From NCBI GenBank assembly GCA_022495005.1, contig JAGYXB010000442.1, positions 434,001-498,000 on the forward strand: 64,000 nucleotides of DNA. Direction: 5' to 3'. Source of the stretch: Rhyacophila brunnea. Lineage: Eukaryota; Arthropoda; Insecta; Trichoptera; Rhyacophilidae. The notes beneath the pieces are model-generated. The model saw only the letters and a program-made list of their open reading frames with translations, ran no database searches and was not told the origin of the DNA. This document shows, piece after piece, positions 1 through 12,165 of the stretch; position 1 is the first letter of the stretch; each line of letters begins with the position of its first letter. A program made the position numbers and the translations under genes.

Positions 1-1282
1 ATACCTTTACCTTTTCTTAGCCACTGATAGCCGCCGATAGCAGCCTTGTGTATAGAGTAGATGCGTATGTACCAATACCTTTTCTTTCGATATGACGGCC
101 CTAGTAATGACAAGCTACCGTAAAGCTACAGTCAGTGAAAGTGTCGAACAGGCGGCATTTTGTTTTAACCGAGTCGTGAGTCTCAGACATTCCGCATTAA
201 ATGGAATGTCGCTCCGGCTCTTGTCTTTCAGACAGCAACCTTTCTTGAAATGTGCCATCTCTCGTTATGTAGGACTTTCCAATTTTATTTCATTACGGTG
301 GCGTATTTTCTTCCACATTCGTATTCTGACGTCATTTATTAATTTATTAACCACGTAATTAATTATAAATAGAATTATTTTAAAAGATTAAATTTTTCTT
401 CACTCGAGAACGTGACTATCTGAGTAATATTTTTTTGGCACGCGGCGGTGATGTTATTGTAACCGTCACGTTTCAACAGCAAACAGCCATATTTTTAATG
501 AATGGGTTCAAACCATTCTCTACAAAAAAAAAAAAAAAATCAGCGATTACCAACACCAACTTGTGTCACGACTTCCTGAATATTATAATATTGTTTCTAA
601 TATTTGTAAAAAAAAGTTACTTAACCATCTTGACTTTTTGTAAGAAGTGGGATTTCATAAATCTCAAATAAAAAAATGTTTGTAGTTGCTAACAAAGGGG
701 GTGGGTGGCGTGCGATAAGCTGGCATTTCTTACGAAGGCAATTCAAAAACAAACAAGTTTGAATGTTAACTAAGAAGAAATTTCGTACTTGTTTGGTTAA
801 TTTTTACAACTTTCAATTCATTTTAATATTGGCGTAAAATTTGCATTTTTTTCTACGGCGACGGAATAGCGATTTAACGAGTAATATTGTAAAAATGTAA
901 ATTACTTTCCTCTCGCGATTAGAGAGTGGAGTTTTATGTTTTATCAATTTGGGTTATATGCATAATTAATTTACTTTTGCGTTGGGTTTTCCAGTATAAA
1001 AAAGAAAATATATGCTCACAGCTTTCATTGGAATCATTAATTGATGACCTCACTACTATCAGCAATGTCATCATCATCATCACAACCCAATGATATGGGT
1101 ATTGGGTATATTAACCGTCTCCAGAAAACGTGGAATTTATAAGACAATTGATTGGAACAAAAATCTATCGCATTGTCATTTAGGTCATTATATTGAGGAC
1201 ACCAGTAGTTTTAATATCGATACTAATAATAAAATTAAAGTGTTTGATTCGACCAATTATGGCTGCCCTAATACAATATAAA
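1..1282. other. AT-rich DNA, no gene recognised
   Basis: I see no exon with flanking splice signals and no transposon end in this stretch. Short open frames at 92-358, 435-671 and 1090-1281 have low-complexity or unconvincing composition and match no family I know. A poly-A run lies near 525-540. Confidence 0.5.
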
Positions 1283-1667
1283 TCGTCTATTCAATTCCAA
1301 ACTATCCTAAATGCCAATTTTTCGAAATACGCTTCTTCACATCAATCGATTCTCTATCAGATTTCCAACATTTCTGTATAAACCTAAATGCTTAGGATAA
1401 TAATATTGAATTTGAGAAACAATTATTTTCATGCCACTTATTAAGTATCCTAAATGACATTATTTGCCAATGTATTGAATTTTTCATAAATTTTAAATTT
1501 AAAAAAAAACCCCCAAAATAAATTGTAATCTGAAACACAATTTTTTTTTTAATATTTCGATATTACAGAACTAAATCGAATTAAGTATATGTTCATAATT
1601 TCTAAATTTCGCTTTCCTGCACATTATATGGTTTGGCGTTTAGGATAGTTTAGAATTGAATAGACGA
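1283..1667. mobile_element. 385-bp MITE with 35-bp terminal inverted repeats
   Basis: The left end (TCGTCTATTCAATTCCAAAC) and the reverse complement of the right end agree at 33 of the first 35 bases, and the match stops at both outer edges. The word TCCTAAATG and its complement recur inside the element, so subterminal repeats are present. There is no coding capacity. The flanks do not give a clear target duplication (at most AA), so the superfamily is not assigned. Confidence 0.7.
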
Positions 1668-4430
1668 AATGTCCTACCCACCTGACATCATTCTGAAACC
1701 GTGTGCTTGTAAACACATATAACCTGTAAAACATTAAAACGTCATTTACGTGCACTGAGTTTTGACCGTTAACTGCAGCGCACAGGGTAACTCAATAAAC
1801 ATTAATGCTCGAGAGTGGTAGTATGAGTAAAGGTAAGTGCCTAGCATCCTTGGTATAACCCCCCCCCAGCATCCGAATCATTCCATCATATTACAGTGAA
1901 CTAAAAAGCACCATCAGTGTTTCATTTTCGTATTACAAGCACAAAATATAGTTTTTTTTTAATCTGTCTAACTATTTGTTCCATTATATATAAATAAAAA
2001 AACTACTGTAATAATATTGATGAATCCGGCACATATGATAAAATAAATTATCGGTGTCAATTCAGTAGTTTCATTTTAGTGAGATATTCGAATGCATGCA
2101 TACAATAAACCATTAACAAATAATGCTCAAAGGGTGAAAAGTTAACATAAAATATCTCTAAAATAACGCACTTAATTAATAATTCATGAGGAGTTAGTAG
2201 GTCACGTGATAGGAACTCATAGTAGTGCGAGTTTAGTGACGTGAGACGCAGGTAGAAGCGCAACCGCCTAAAACCAACAGTTGGAAAAATCAAATCGAAT
2301 CAGTATATTTCTTCAGGAAACGAAGTCGTAGGCTATCCCTAGTTAATCAGCACAATGTGGGTCTTCCTCTTCCCTCTCCCTGACACTCCAATGCCTTTGC
2401 TCCAAGCTACATACAAAACTAATATTTATAAACGTTATAAATATTAAATAAAATCAAGAAAAAACACAAATATTATGAAATCATTAAAATATGTCTACTA
2501 TAAACTACACCCTAGATAGTGTTACCATCGTGATATTATGGGCTATCTAGATAATTGGTTGACCTAAGCAGATCAATTTTCATTTAATTTATTCAAAATT
2601 CCCACCCTTTCAGGACATAATTTCAAAATTTACCAATAAAGACGTTAGCCGCCCGGTCACTAGATTACTAGTAGCTGAAGTACCTAGTGACTTTTTTGAA
2701 ATATTATGTAGTAGTTGGAGAAAGGCCGGGTGCGCCAGTATACCATAACGTAAACTCATGTTCAAACAACATGTAATCGTATAATATTTGTAACCGGCTG
2801 GCGATATCCTCGTCGTCTATTCAATAGCGACATAATTTTTAACCGTGTGTAATATTATACCCACTTACTTGCCTAGAAGAATAAGAGTGTCTAATAAATG
2901 TGGTGTTTAAATACATCAACCCTACCCTCTCTAAGAAATCTCGCTCGATCGTATGCTGTAAAAGGTTGACCTAATGTCATTAGATTACAGTAAGTACGTA
3001 CATTATTAAGACATAATATTATTATTATTAACCATTGCAAAATAAATAATTATAATTATTATTTTTTATCTTGTTGTTCACAACATGTTATTTTCTTCTT
3101 TTATAGCACTTTGTTATCTGCTTACTAAAAAGCTTTTAAATACAAAGTCGTAAATTGTCACGGTCAATTGATTAGTCATAGTTGTGGAAAGTGTAACATA
3201 ATTATTATCCTTTGATCACCGAATGTTTAGGGAAATCGACTGGAAACTCATAAGAGTTTCTTTACGCTTTAAAAAAATCTGAAACTAGTGTAGGGTTTTA
3301 GATATTATAATGCGTGAAGGCTTACATTTTTCATAAAATCTAAGGGAATGTCCAAATTTATATTTTAAATTATCCACATTAATTAATTAACTGAGATCTT
3401 GTTGTGCATTAATTCATAATTTAGTGTACAGTCCCAAATACAACAGTAAACGAAAACTGTAAGGCAGTTATCTATATTTGAATTATTAATTTTGCATGAA
3501 GACATCGCCAAACATTTAAATTATTTATATTAACCACACTCGCTCTACGTACGTTAGTGTGCATCATGCTAATGTATATAATTATTTATTTTACATGCCT
3601 GATTCGAACGTAGAAGTTATAATACGATGGAGAGCTTCAAAAAGTATATTATACATTTACTCGTAGGTACAAGTCATTCTGAAAGCTAAACATTAATTTA
3701 TTATCTAATCAACATACAAACGTCATAATTATATAACTGTATTTCAATGAGTACATGACTAAAGACAATGTTTTATTTAAAAATAATAACATATTGTAAT
3801 CTAATAGAATTTTAAAATAAATAAGTACGAAGTGCATTGAATTTACTTTTGTTATTGCCAATCTGTCATAAAACCAACCCCTTAAACTCTGTCAGATAGA
3901 TAGACATTATTGTTATTCCTTCAAAATCGCCGACAAATAATATTAATCCACAGCATTAATTATCTAAGACATAAGAGATTGTCTGTCAGTTTTGGGTATA
4001 CTGCCTAATGACTTGGACACATTCTTGGACATAAAAAATAGATTCCATATACCTACCGGATGGGCAAAAAACCATTTGCATAATAATTATGTAGTATTGT
4101 ATTATTGTATGTAAAGTGATCGAGGTGGTCAACTGGTACAATGTATAACGCTTCTGAAACAGATATCATGAGTTCCAATTACGTGTTATCTTTTTGCGAT
4201 GCGTGTTTAGATCCAAAACTTGGATCTAATAGGTTGAGAGAATAGTTAGCAACCATTTATTGTATAAAATCTGTCTAAAATAATCTTCAGGGGAAAACAA
4301 ACCCTATACTGGATTATAGAAGCAATGGTGATGATGACAATATAATTTATATATATATATATATATTGGCAATTTTTAAAAAATATCTCATTACACATAT
4401 TATGGAGTGTAGCAAAATTAACCCACATTT
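1668..4430. other. AT-rich intergenic DNA, no gene recognised
   Basis: No convincing exon, RNA gene or transposon end is seen. A short C run is at 1859-1867 and a (TA)n microsatellite lies at about 4346-4366, just left of the gypsy element. The minus-strand open frame at 2057-2293 has no recognisable family features. Confidence 0.5.
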
Positions 4431-4434
4431 AGTA

Positions 4435-5045
4435 TGAGGGTGGAAGTAGTCCGCAGACAGTGCAATGTGTAGATAGCAGTTAAAACCTAAAAATTACAAC
4501 ATTTTAATAATTCAATATTTTTAATAATCAGCAAAACACTGCCGTGAGAACGGACATATGATCACCTCCCGCCGGCTGAAGAAATGCTTAAGTGCCGGGT
4601 GTCAGTTGTCCATCACACGAATGAACGAGTAAACAGTGCATTCCTGTCATTGTGTCGTGTGAAATCCATTGTTGGACTGATAACGTTTGTACCTTAATCA
4701 AATTTCGCAGACAAAATCCCAGGAATCTATCCGCAATGTGGATGTGCTGTGGATAGCATTTTCTTTGTCTACTTTCAATATAAAAACAGACGTGGCAATC
4801 CAAAAAGGACTCAGTACCTTAAATTCGCTCGTCTTAATAACACGCCGCTCGCTTCAACGTTAAAATAACTTTTATCACAAACACTATCGTCGTAATCTAA
4901 TTTATAAACTTTGTATTATTCAAGCTGTAAATTGAATCTGTAATTTGTGTTAAGGGATAATAAATTTGGGGAATTACTTTTATACGCATCAAAACCTTCT
5001 GATTTTATTCATCACCTACCCCTCATCACACCATCCCTTGCAACA
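4435..5045 (+). repeat. 5' LTR of the gypsy element (611 bp)
   Basis: It starts TGAGGGTGGAAGTAGTCC and ends CCCTTGCAACA, the same termini as the 3' LTR. It lacks about 20 bp present in the 3' LTR, at the position after CAATGTG near 4735-4745. It should hold the promoter and polyadenylation signals. Minus-strand open frames inside it recur in the other LTR and are not genes. Confidence 0.95.
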
Positions 5046-5046
5046 G

Positions 5047-5064
5047 TGGTGACCCGTAAAGTAA
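5047..5064 (+). other. Primer-binding site of the gypsy element
   Basis: One base after the 5' LTR lies TGGTGACCCGTAAAGTAA. It opens with TGG, as expected for a site complementary to the CCA end of a priming tRNA. Which tRNA is used cannot be decided by eye. Confidence 0.7.
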
Positions 5065-5233
5065 AATTCAATTCATTCATTTTCATTTTACAGACTTCGT
5101 TTAATTTTTTTATTAACTACTATTTTACTGTGTTTGTGAGAGAATTATTTTTTCGTTGGAGCTCGTTTTCCCGCGCAGTTTTCAACATCCGTTTTCCCGC
5201 GTTAATTTTCTTAAATTCACTTGCCTTGTCAAG

Positions 5234-6106
5234 ATGCCCAATGGACAGTTCTCCAGCGGGTATGGCAGCAATGCCGGAGGAGAAACGACAACACCAGCAC
5301 CAGCCCAGCAGACCACACCTCAGATCAGCCGCGTGGCAGTGAGGATCCCACCATTCTGTCCAGAAGACCCGGAAATGTGGTTCTGCATGGTGGAGCGAAG
5401 CTTCGAAGCAGCTGGCGTCACGACTGACGCGACCAAATTTGGATACATCCTGGGAGCTTTGGAATCTCGTTACGCTTCAGAGGTTCGAGACATCATCCTC
5501 AACCCACCTCGTGAAGGAGCCTACGAGCACCTCAGGACGGAGCTGACGAGAAGGCTGAGCTCTACCCAGGAGCAGAAGACCAGACGACTACTGGAGCACG
5601 AGGAAGTTGGTGATCGCAAACCATCACAGTTCTTGCGCCACCTACGTTCTCTCGCAGGAGCAGCCGTTACTGATGACATCCTACGCACGCTTTGGATGGG
5701 TCGCTTACCACATACCATGCAATTGGTACTGGCGACACAGAAGGACGCGGATCTCAACAAGGTTGCAGACCTAGCTGACGCCATGGCAGATTCCACATCA
5801 AAGGCATCCATTGCTGAAACCACGATGGAAGACCTGTGCGGCATCAGCAAGCTGGTGATCACCTTGCGGGAGGAAATCTCAACTCTTCGCGAGGAGCTCT
5901 CCAAAGAGCTCGCAAGAGGAAACCGACCATCAAGGCCACGTCACCAGTCACGATCAGCCAGCCAAAGGAGGAACCATTCCCGACCGCGAGACCAAAGCCA
6001 CAGCAAACCTGGCATGTGTTGGTATCATCGTAGATTCAGCCAAGATGCGGAGAAGTGCGTCACACCATGCACCTTCAACAAGGGAAACGCCACGGGCAGT
6101 CGCTAA
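5234..6106 (+). CDS. Gypsy Gag polyprotein
   Basis: The 290-codon open frame encodes the structural Gag protein that would assemble virus-like particles in the cytoplasm. I chose the ATG at 5234 because it begins MPNGQFSSG. The same frame stays open upstream to 5156 but only with low-complexity leader translation. The central part has the [12 protein letters not shown] motif typical of arthropod gypsy Gag capsid regions. An acidic helical segment and then an Arg/Ser-rich basic tract follow, and a C-terminal Cys/His cluster begins CWYHRRF and includes CVTPC. The cluster resembles the atypical knuckle of these Gags rather than a CCHC box. Pol begins in the -1 frame and overlaps the 3' end by about 50 bases, which fits -1 ribosomal frameshifting. 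No internal stop is seen. Confidence 0.92.
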   Translation: MPNGQFSSGYGSNAGGETTTPAPAQQTTPQISRVAVRIPPFCPEDPEMWFCMVERSFEAAGVTTDATKFGYILGALESRYASEVRDIILNPPREGAYEHLRTELTRRLSSTQEQKTRRLLEHEEVGDRKPSQFLRHLRSLAGAAVTDDILRTLWMGRLPHTMQLVLATQKDADLNKVADLADAMADSTSKASIAETTMEDLCGISKLVITLREEISTLREELSKELARGNRPSRPRHQSRSASQRRNHSRPRDQSHSKPGMCWYHRRFSQDAEKCVTPCTFNKGNATGSR

Positions 6107-9100
6107 GCGCGGCCAGCGATTACAGCCCTACCTCCAGCCGCCTCTTCGTCACCGACCACGCCACGAAAATACAATTTCTTATCGACACCGGAGCGGACCT
6201 TTGCGTTTTCCCACGCACGAAAGTACAGGGGCGCCGACCAAAATCACAGTACGAACTTTCAGCAGCAAACGGATCTGTCATTTCTACGTATGGCAGTATC
6301 TCACTGACGCTGAATTTGGGGTTACGAAGAGAATTCACCTGGAAATTCGTGATTGCAGATGTCACCAAGCCCATTATTGGTGTTGACTTCCTAATCCATT
6401 TCGGATTATTAGTCGATGTCAAGAATCGCAGACTGTTGGATCAGACGACTCAACTTACAACCTCTGGACGCCACAGCAGCACTGAGATAGCAACTGTCAA
6501 AACTGTCGCAGGTAAATCCCTTTATCATGGATTACTGCAGCAGTTTCCGGATCTCACGCGCCCAGATGGAGCTGGTAGAGAAGTCATCCACAACACGAGA
6601 CATCACATCCGAACCACCGAAGGACCTTCTGTAGCTCAACGTCCTAGACGCCTAGCTCCCGACAAACTTCACATCGCCAAAAAGGAATTCGAAACCATGA
6701 CCAGACTTGGAATAGCACGACCATCTGAAAGTTCTTGGGCGTCACCCCTTCACCTGGTGCCCAAATCTGAAGATCAATGGAGGCCATGTGGTGATTACCG
6801 CGGATTAAACGCTCGAACCGTACCTGACAGGTACCCCGTGCGTCATATCCAAGACTTCACACAAACATTGCGTGATAGGAAAGTTTTCTCCACGATCGAC
6901 CTGGTGAGAGCATACAACCAAATCCCAGTGGCTGAAGAGGACATTCCGAAGACTGCCATCACAACACCCTTTGGATTATTCGAGTTTCCATTTATGTCTT
7001 TCGGCTTGAGGAATGCGGCCCAGACTTTTCAGCGCTTCATTGACGAGGTTTTGCAGGGTCTGGACTTCTGCTACGCCTACATAGACGACATCCTGGTAGC
7101 CTCCACAACAGAACAAGAGCATCTTCAACACCTGGAAATTTTGTTCAAACGCCTACAGGAGTACGGCCTGGTTGTCAACTCCACGAAGTGCCACTTCGGA
7201 GTAGAGGAAGTAAAATTCCTTGGCTACCTGGTTTCCAGCACCGGAACTCGACCACTTCCAGATCGTGTCAGCGCTATTCGCGAATACACCCGCCCAGACA
7301 CTCAAAAGGACTACGACGGTTCTTGGGAATTTTGAATTTCCATAGGAGATTCGTCCCCAAGGCCGCAGAAACGCAAGCTCCACTGAACTCCCTCCTGCAA
7401 GGAAAAACTTCCAAGAAAGAACCTATCATCTGGACACCAGAAGCAATCAAGGCCTTCGAGGAATGCAAGAAGAGTTTGGCGGAAGCAACGCTATTGAAAC
7501 ATCCGAAAAGTGAGGGGACTCACTTAGCGATAATAAGTGACGCATCCGATACTTCCGTTGGCGCAGCACTTCAACAACGAGTTGACGATCAATGGGAACC
7601 GCTGGCATTCTTTTCAAAGAAGCTAAGTCCAGCGGAGAGAAAATATGGCGCTTACGACCGCGAGCTTTTAGCTATCTATCTAGCTGTCAAACATTTTCGA
7701 CACATGCTAGAAGCTCACACGTTCACCATATTTACCGACCACAAGCCCATTACGTTCGCATTTCAACAAAAATCGGACAAGTGCTCACCAAGACAATTCA
7801 GACACCTCGATTTCATCGGACAATTCACGACCGACATACGTCACGTCGCTGGAAAAGACAACATCGTTGCTGATGCCTTGTCTAGGATAGAAGTCGTTGA
7901 AGACACACTGAATTATGCCAACCTCGCAGCCGACCAGGAAACCGACAACGAAATGAGTACATTTTTACGTGACGGATCGGTACTTCAGTTGAAACAAGTA
8001 CTTATTCCCGACACAGACATAAAAGTATTCTGTGACTTGTCAACACCTATCGCAAGACCTTTCATAACCAAACCACACCGACAAGCAGCTTTTAATCATA
8101 TCCACAGACTTTCACATCCCGGAATTAATGCGACCGTCAAACTTGTCACACAACGATTTGTTTGGCCGTCGATTAAAACGGATTGTCGAAATTGGGCCCG
8201 CAACTGTCTTCAATGCCAGAAGAACAAGATCACACGTCACGTATCAGCACCACTCGGAAACTTTGCACCTTCAGGACGATTTGAGCATGTCCACATCGAC
8301 ATCGTCATCCTTCCTATGTCTGAAGGCTGCAGATATTGCCTCACCTGCGTTGACAGAGTCACGCGGTGGCCGGAAGCATTTCCGATTAAGGACCAAGAAG
8401 CGGAAACGATCGCCCGTACATTCTACAATGGTTGGATCGCCCGTTTTGGAACGCCCTTGAGAGTGACAACGGATCAAGGCAAACAATTTGAGTCGAACCT
8501 TTTCAGACAATTAAATCGTCTGACTGGTACGGCGAGGATTCACACGACAGCATATCACCCAGCCGCAAACGGTATGGTCGAAAGACTGCATCGTCAATTA
8601 AAAGCCGCTATAAAATGCCACGAGAATGAGAGATGGACTGAAACATTGCCGACAGTGTTAATGGGAATCAGAGCAGCTTGGAGAGAAGATTTAAAGACGA
8701 CAGCAGCTGAGCTTGTGTACGGCGAACCCTTACGCCTACCAGGGGAATTTTTGTGCCATCAAACCAGCACAAACCAAGACCCAAGCAACTACGTCACGAT
8801 CCTAAAAAAACATTTCCAACAACTGCAACCTGTGAAAAGCCAGCAACACGGCGAAAAACGCGTTTTCATTTTCAAAGACCTTAACAAATCGACACATGTC
8901 TTCTTACGCGATGATACAGTCAAAACTCCGCTAAGATCTCCATTTACCGGACCATATGAGGTCATCACGCGCAATTCGCGAACATATGTCATTTGCAAGA
9001 GAGGAAAAACGTCACCGTTTCTATCGACCGTTTAAAACCAGCGTACATTCTCAAGGAAAATAAAACAATGGAACAGCCTGAGAAAAATCCTGACACCGTG

Positions 9101-9154
9101 GGAGCTCGTGTTACCCGATACGGCAGAAGTGTCCATTTTCCAGACCGTCTCTAG
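6055..9154 (+). pseudogene. Gypsy Pol polyprotein, broken by two frameshifts
   Basis: Domains appear in the standard Ty3/gypsy order. They are an aspartic protease (DTGAD near 6184), reverse transcriptase (active site YIDD near 7078), RNase H (FTDHKP near 7732), an HHCC integrase zinc domain (about 8095-8220) and the integrase D,D,E core (near 8296, 8470 and 8580). The first frame runs 6055-7335 and the domain sequence then continues in the 7188-9035 frame. The break is near 7305 in an A run, consistent with one extra base. A second single-base break lies near 9007, again in an A run, after which the expected C-terminal SIDRLKP-type motif and stop (9152-9154) are in another frame. Apart from these lesions the domains look complete, suggesting recent loss of function or sequencing error in homopolymers. 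Confidence 0.93.
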
Positions 9155-9424
9155 GCCAGTGGAGCAAATATCGGTCAACAACATCAGGCACGAGCCGAAC
9201 AATGCAATCGGGGTCGTGTTTCAAAACAGCACGCGGAGTTTCCGATTTCAAAACAGCAACGTTAGCGACAGCAAGAACACACATCGACCTAGAATGTAGG
9301 TCAGTGGTGTACGCAATATTTAAAATGCAGGCATAAACAATTTATTCACAATAAATGCGGATAACTCAACTGGATTATTCAGTATTTTACCATCATCATC
9401 ACCAAGAGACACCAGCATACGAAA

Positions 9425-9676
9425 ATGGGTGCACAACAGACAAAGGAAGAGATCATCGTCGCACAGACTGCGTCGGGCAGAGCAATTGTCAACGACACGT
9501 CGACAGGCCAACTGTCGTGGGCAACGCTTGCCTTGATTATCGTCATCATTGCCGCAGTTTCCAGCTACCTGCTATGGACAAATTGCAAAAAGCACATCAC
9601 CAAGAGAGTCATCAAGGACATGAGAGCAGACGTCCCGGGATGCAGACCACCGCAGCATCCACCGAGACAGATCTGA
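9425..9676 (+). CDS. Small single-pass membrane ORF of the gypsy element
   Basis: This 83-residue frame lies between pol and the 3' LTR, where gypsy elements with an env gene carry it. It begins MGAQQTKEE, an N-terminal Gly-2 followed by a Thr at position 6 that fits an N-myristoylation context. A polar segment of about 20 residues follows, then one hydrophobic helix (roughly residues 30-50, LSWATLALIIVIIAAVSSYL). After it come a cysteine, a basic cluster (CKKHITKRVIKD) and a Pro-rich tail. No signal peptide, furin site or envelope-like ectodomain is present, so it is not a conventional env. Whether it is translated, perhaps from a spliced RNA, cannot be seen. I do not recognise a named family. 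Confidence 0.6.
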   Translation: MGAQQTKEEIIVAQTASGRAIVNDTSTGQLSWATLALIIVIIAAVSSYLLWTNCKKHITKRVIKDMRADVPGCRPPQHPPRQI

Positions 9677-9737
9677 TTGGACCTTCAAGCGACCACCTCT
9701 ACCTACTTTCATCGCGATTTGCGTGCCGCATTTCGCT

Positions 9738-9747
9738 GGAAGGGGGG
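9738..9747 (+). other. Polypurine tract of the gypsy element
   Basis: The purine run GGAAGGGGGG lies two bases before the 3' LTR. It is the expected plus-strand DNA priming site for reverse transcription. Confidence 0.85.
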
Positions 9748-9749
9748 TA

Positions 9750-10380
9750 TGAGGGTGGAAGTAGTCCGCAGACAGTGCAATGTGAAGATAGCAGTTAAAA
9801 CCTAAAAATTACAACATTTTAATAATTCAATATTTTTAATAATCAGCAAAACACTGCCGTGAGAACGGACATATGATCACCTCCCGCCGGCTGAAGAAAT
9901 GCTTAAGTGCCGGGGGTCAGTTGTCCATCACAGGAATGAACGAGTAAACAGTGCATTCCTGTCATTGTGTCGTGTGAAATCCATTGTTGGACTGATAACG
10001 TTTGTACCTTAATCAAATTTCGCAGACAAAATCCCAGGAATCTATCCGCAATGTGGGAACAAAACAATAAATTTACCCACGCTGTGGATAGCATTTCCTT
10101 TGTCTACTTTCAATATAAAAACAGACGTGGCAATCCAACAAGAGATCAGTACCTTAAATTCGCTCGTCTTAATAACACGCCGCTCGCTTCAACGTTAAAA
10201 TAACTTTTATCACAAACACTATCGTCGTAATCTAATTTATAAATTTTGTATTATTCAAGCTGTAAATTGAATCTGTAATTTGTGTTAAGGGATAATAAAT
10301 TTGGGGAATTACTTTTATACGCATCAAAACCTTCTGATTTTATTCATCACCTACCCCTCATCACACCATCCCTTGCAACA
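9750..10380 (+). repeat. 3' LTR of the gypsy element (631 bp)
   Basis: It matches the 5' LTR throughout except for scattered substitutions and about 20 extra bases near 10053-10080 (a GGAACAAAACAATAAATTTA region). It ends TTGCAACA and is followed by the AGTA target duplication. Confidence 0.95.
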
Positions 10381-10384
10381 AGTA

Positions 10385-11790
10385 TATTTTTTAAATTAGT
10401 TTTACTTTTTATCTATGAATACATTTACTTATAGTAGAGTATACGCTTTTTTTCACTTTTTACTGAACTTATACGCCTCTTTGTCTGATTACCTCGCATA
10501 AAATTAGATCAAATGATATTCACGTGTAATAAGATACCTATAAATAAATAAATAGATAATATATGTAAAAAAAATAGTTTTAGAATATAATTAAGTATAT
10601 CATTTTCATACTAAAACCGGAGTGCAAAGTTGTGAAGTTACTCTACCTACGTATGCTGTTTCATAATACAAGAAGTAATTGTCGGTAAACTAATCGACAA
10701 AATATTCGTATTAGTAAGAAGAAGTCAATGTATTTTAGGTCTATTTTTCCTCAATAACATTTAAATTGTATGAAATACATTAGCAACAACAGATTTAGAG
10801 GGACTTATTTTATAAAAAAAACTTCAAGTCTGAAGTTTGTCCAACTCATGGTAATCTATTAAAATGAATAAGCACTTTAAAAGTTTCTAAAAGCATCGTT
10901 CGGTACCCCACTGATAAACATATATATATATATCAAGTAACCCCAATCTATTACACTTAAATATAACATAAGCTTTCAACTTAATAAATGGTCAACTTCA
11001 AAGTGGAATCTGTAGGACAAAGGGTAAGCCCGGCTAAGCACGGTCAAATTATCACGGTACGCTGGCCAACCGGCTCTGTCGCACGGTTACCGTTACCGTC
11101 GTCTACCTAATCAACCGCTAGGTACCTTATTATATAATAATGTAAAAGGGTGATTTTTTTACCATACATATCGACATATTAGGTATTATAATAATAACCT
11201 ACTTACATATATTTGTTTAGTTTTGATTATCAATTTTAAAACAATCGAGTCTTCACATACTATGTGTTTAGAATGTAGGATCCATAACAAAACACGGTTA
11301 TATGACAATAAATTGAAAGATATTGTAAAAATGTAATTTTGACTGGCAATAATCCAAAAAAAATATCAACATTTCCGACGTTTAGCAAGGTTTGGATCGA
11401 CCAGGTCCATATTTTTTTTTGCGAAACCATCTGGTCGGAGGACTACTGGTAGGTCTAATTTATGGATTTGCAAGCAATCTGAATGATGGATTGGAGCAGG
11501 ATACTTGAAGATAGGTCAGAATGGCAAAGACAACTGCATATAGACAGGGTGCACCACAAACGCTTGCTGAATGCATTTTAATAATAGCAATTAATGATAC
11601 AATGATGAATAAAATTTTACATATTTTACGTATTAATGAAAATTACTACAGATTACAATAGTATCTATGTATATTATTACATTCTTCAAAATTAGTTTTT
11701 GCCAATAGCTATTTCGGTTGTAATAACAAGAATGTGTGAATAAATTAATTGTAAATTATTTATCCTTGCTTATATATTTTAGCAGAAGGC
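10385..11790. other. AT-rich DNA with a possible decayed LINE scrap
   Basis: Mostly unremarkable. At about 11480-11580 the plus frame reads RILEDRSEWQRQLH, resembling the end of LINE-encoded proteins, but the piece is short and interrupted. A (TA)n run is at about 10919-10933. No gene is recognised. Confidence 0.4.
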
Positions 11791-12163
11791 ATGTGGTGTT
11801 GGCGCCAAATGCTTCGTATTTATTGGACAGAACACAGGACAAACCAGTCAATCATCCAGAGACTGCAGATAAAGGGACGGCTCTCGACAATATGTCTGAG
11901 ACGCATTTTGCAGTTTTTTGGAAATATTGTTCGGCGCGGACCGAACAATCTGGAGAGACTAGTGGTTTTGGGTGGCTTCCAGGGAAGGCGAAGCAGAGGA
12001 AGAGCGTCGGCGCGCTGGAGCGACCAAGTGAAGGAGCTGACATCATGCATTCTGCCCTGAGAGAAGCGGAAGATCGAGAGGGATGGAAAATCTTGGTCGC
12101 TCAAAGAATGGCAAAATTTAAAGGTGGTCACGATACTCAGCCGTTAGAATACGACGTATTTTA
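11791..12163 (+). pseudogene. LINE reverse transcriptase C-terminal fragment
   Basis: The frame from 11791 starts MWCWRQMLRIYWTEHRTNQS and continues with FGNIVRRGPNNLERL and GRRSRGRASARWSDQVKE. This is the characteristic C-terminal tail of endonuclease/reverse-transcriptase LINE proteins of the RTE/CR1 kind in arthropods. Near 12055 the match passes to the frame that ends at 12163, reading AEDREGWKILVAQR, so at least one frameshift is present. The catalytic RT domain is missing, making this a 5'-truncated dead copy. Confidence 0.85.
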
Positions 12164-12165
12164 AG

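Larger units (their letters stand above)
4435..10380 (+). mobile_element. Full-length Ty3/gypsy LTR retrotransposon
   Basis: This 5.9-kb element has two LTRs that begin TG and end CA, flanked by the 4-bp target duplication AGTA (4431-4434 and 10381-10384). Internal order is primer-binding site, gag, pol (protease, reverse transcriptase, RNase H, integrase), a small membrane ORF, a polypurine tract and the 3' LTR. That order, with integrase after RNase H, is diagnostic of Ty3/gypsy. The LTRs differ by roughly nine substitutions and one 20-bp length difference, so the insertion is fairly recent. Pol carries two frameshifts, so this copy is probably not autonomous. Confidence 0.96.

Noticed and set aside
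4588..4803. Minus-strand ORF, repeated at 9903-10094
   Set aside because: Both lie wholly inside the two gypsy LTRs and are by-products of LTR sequence.
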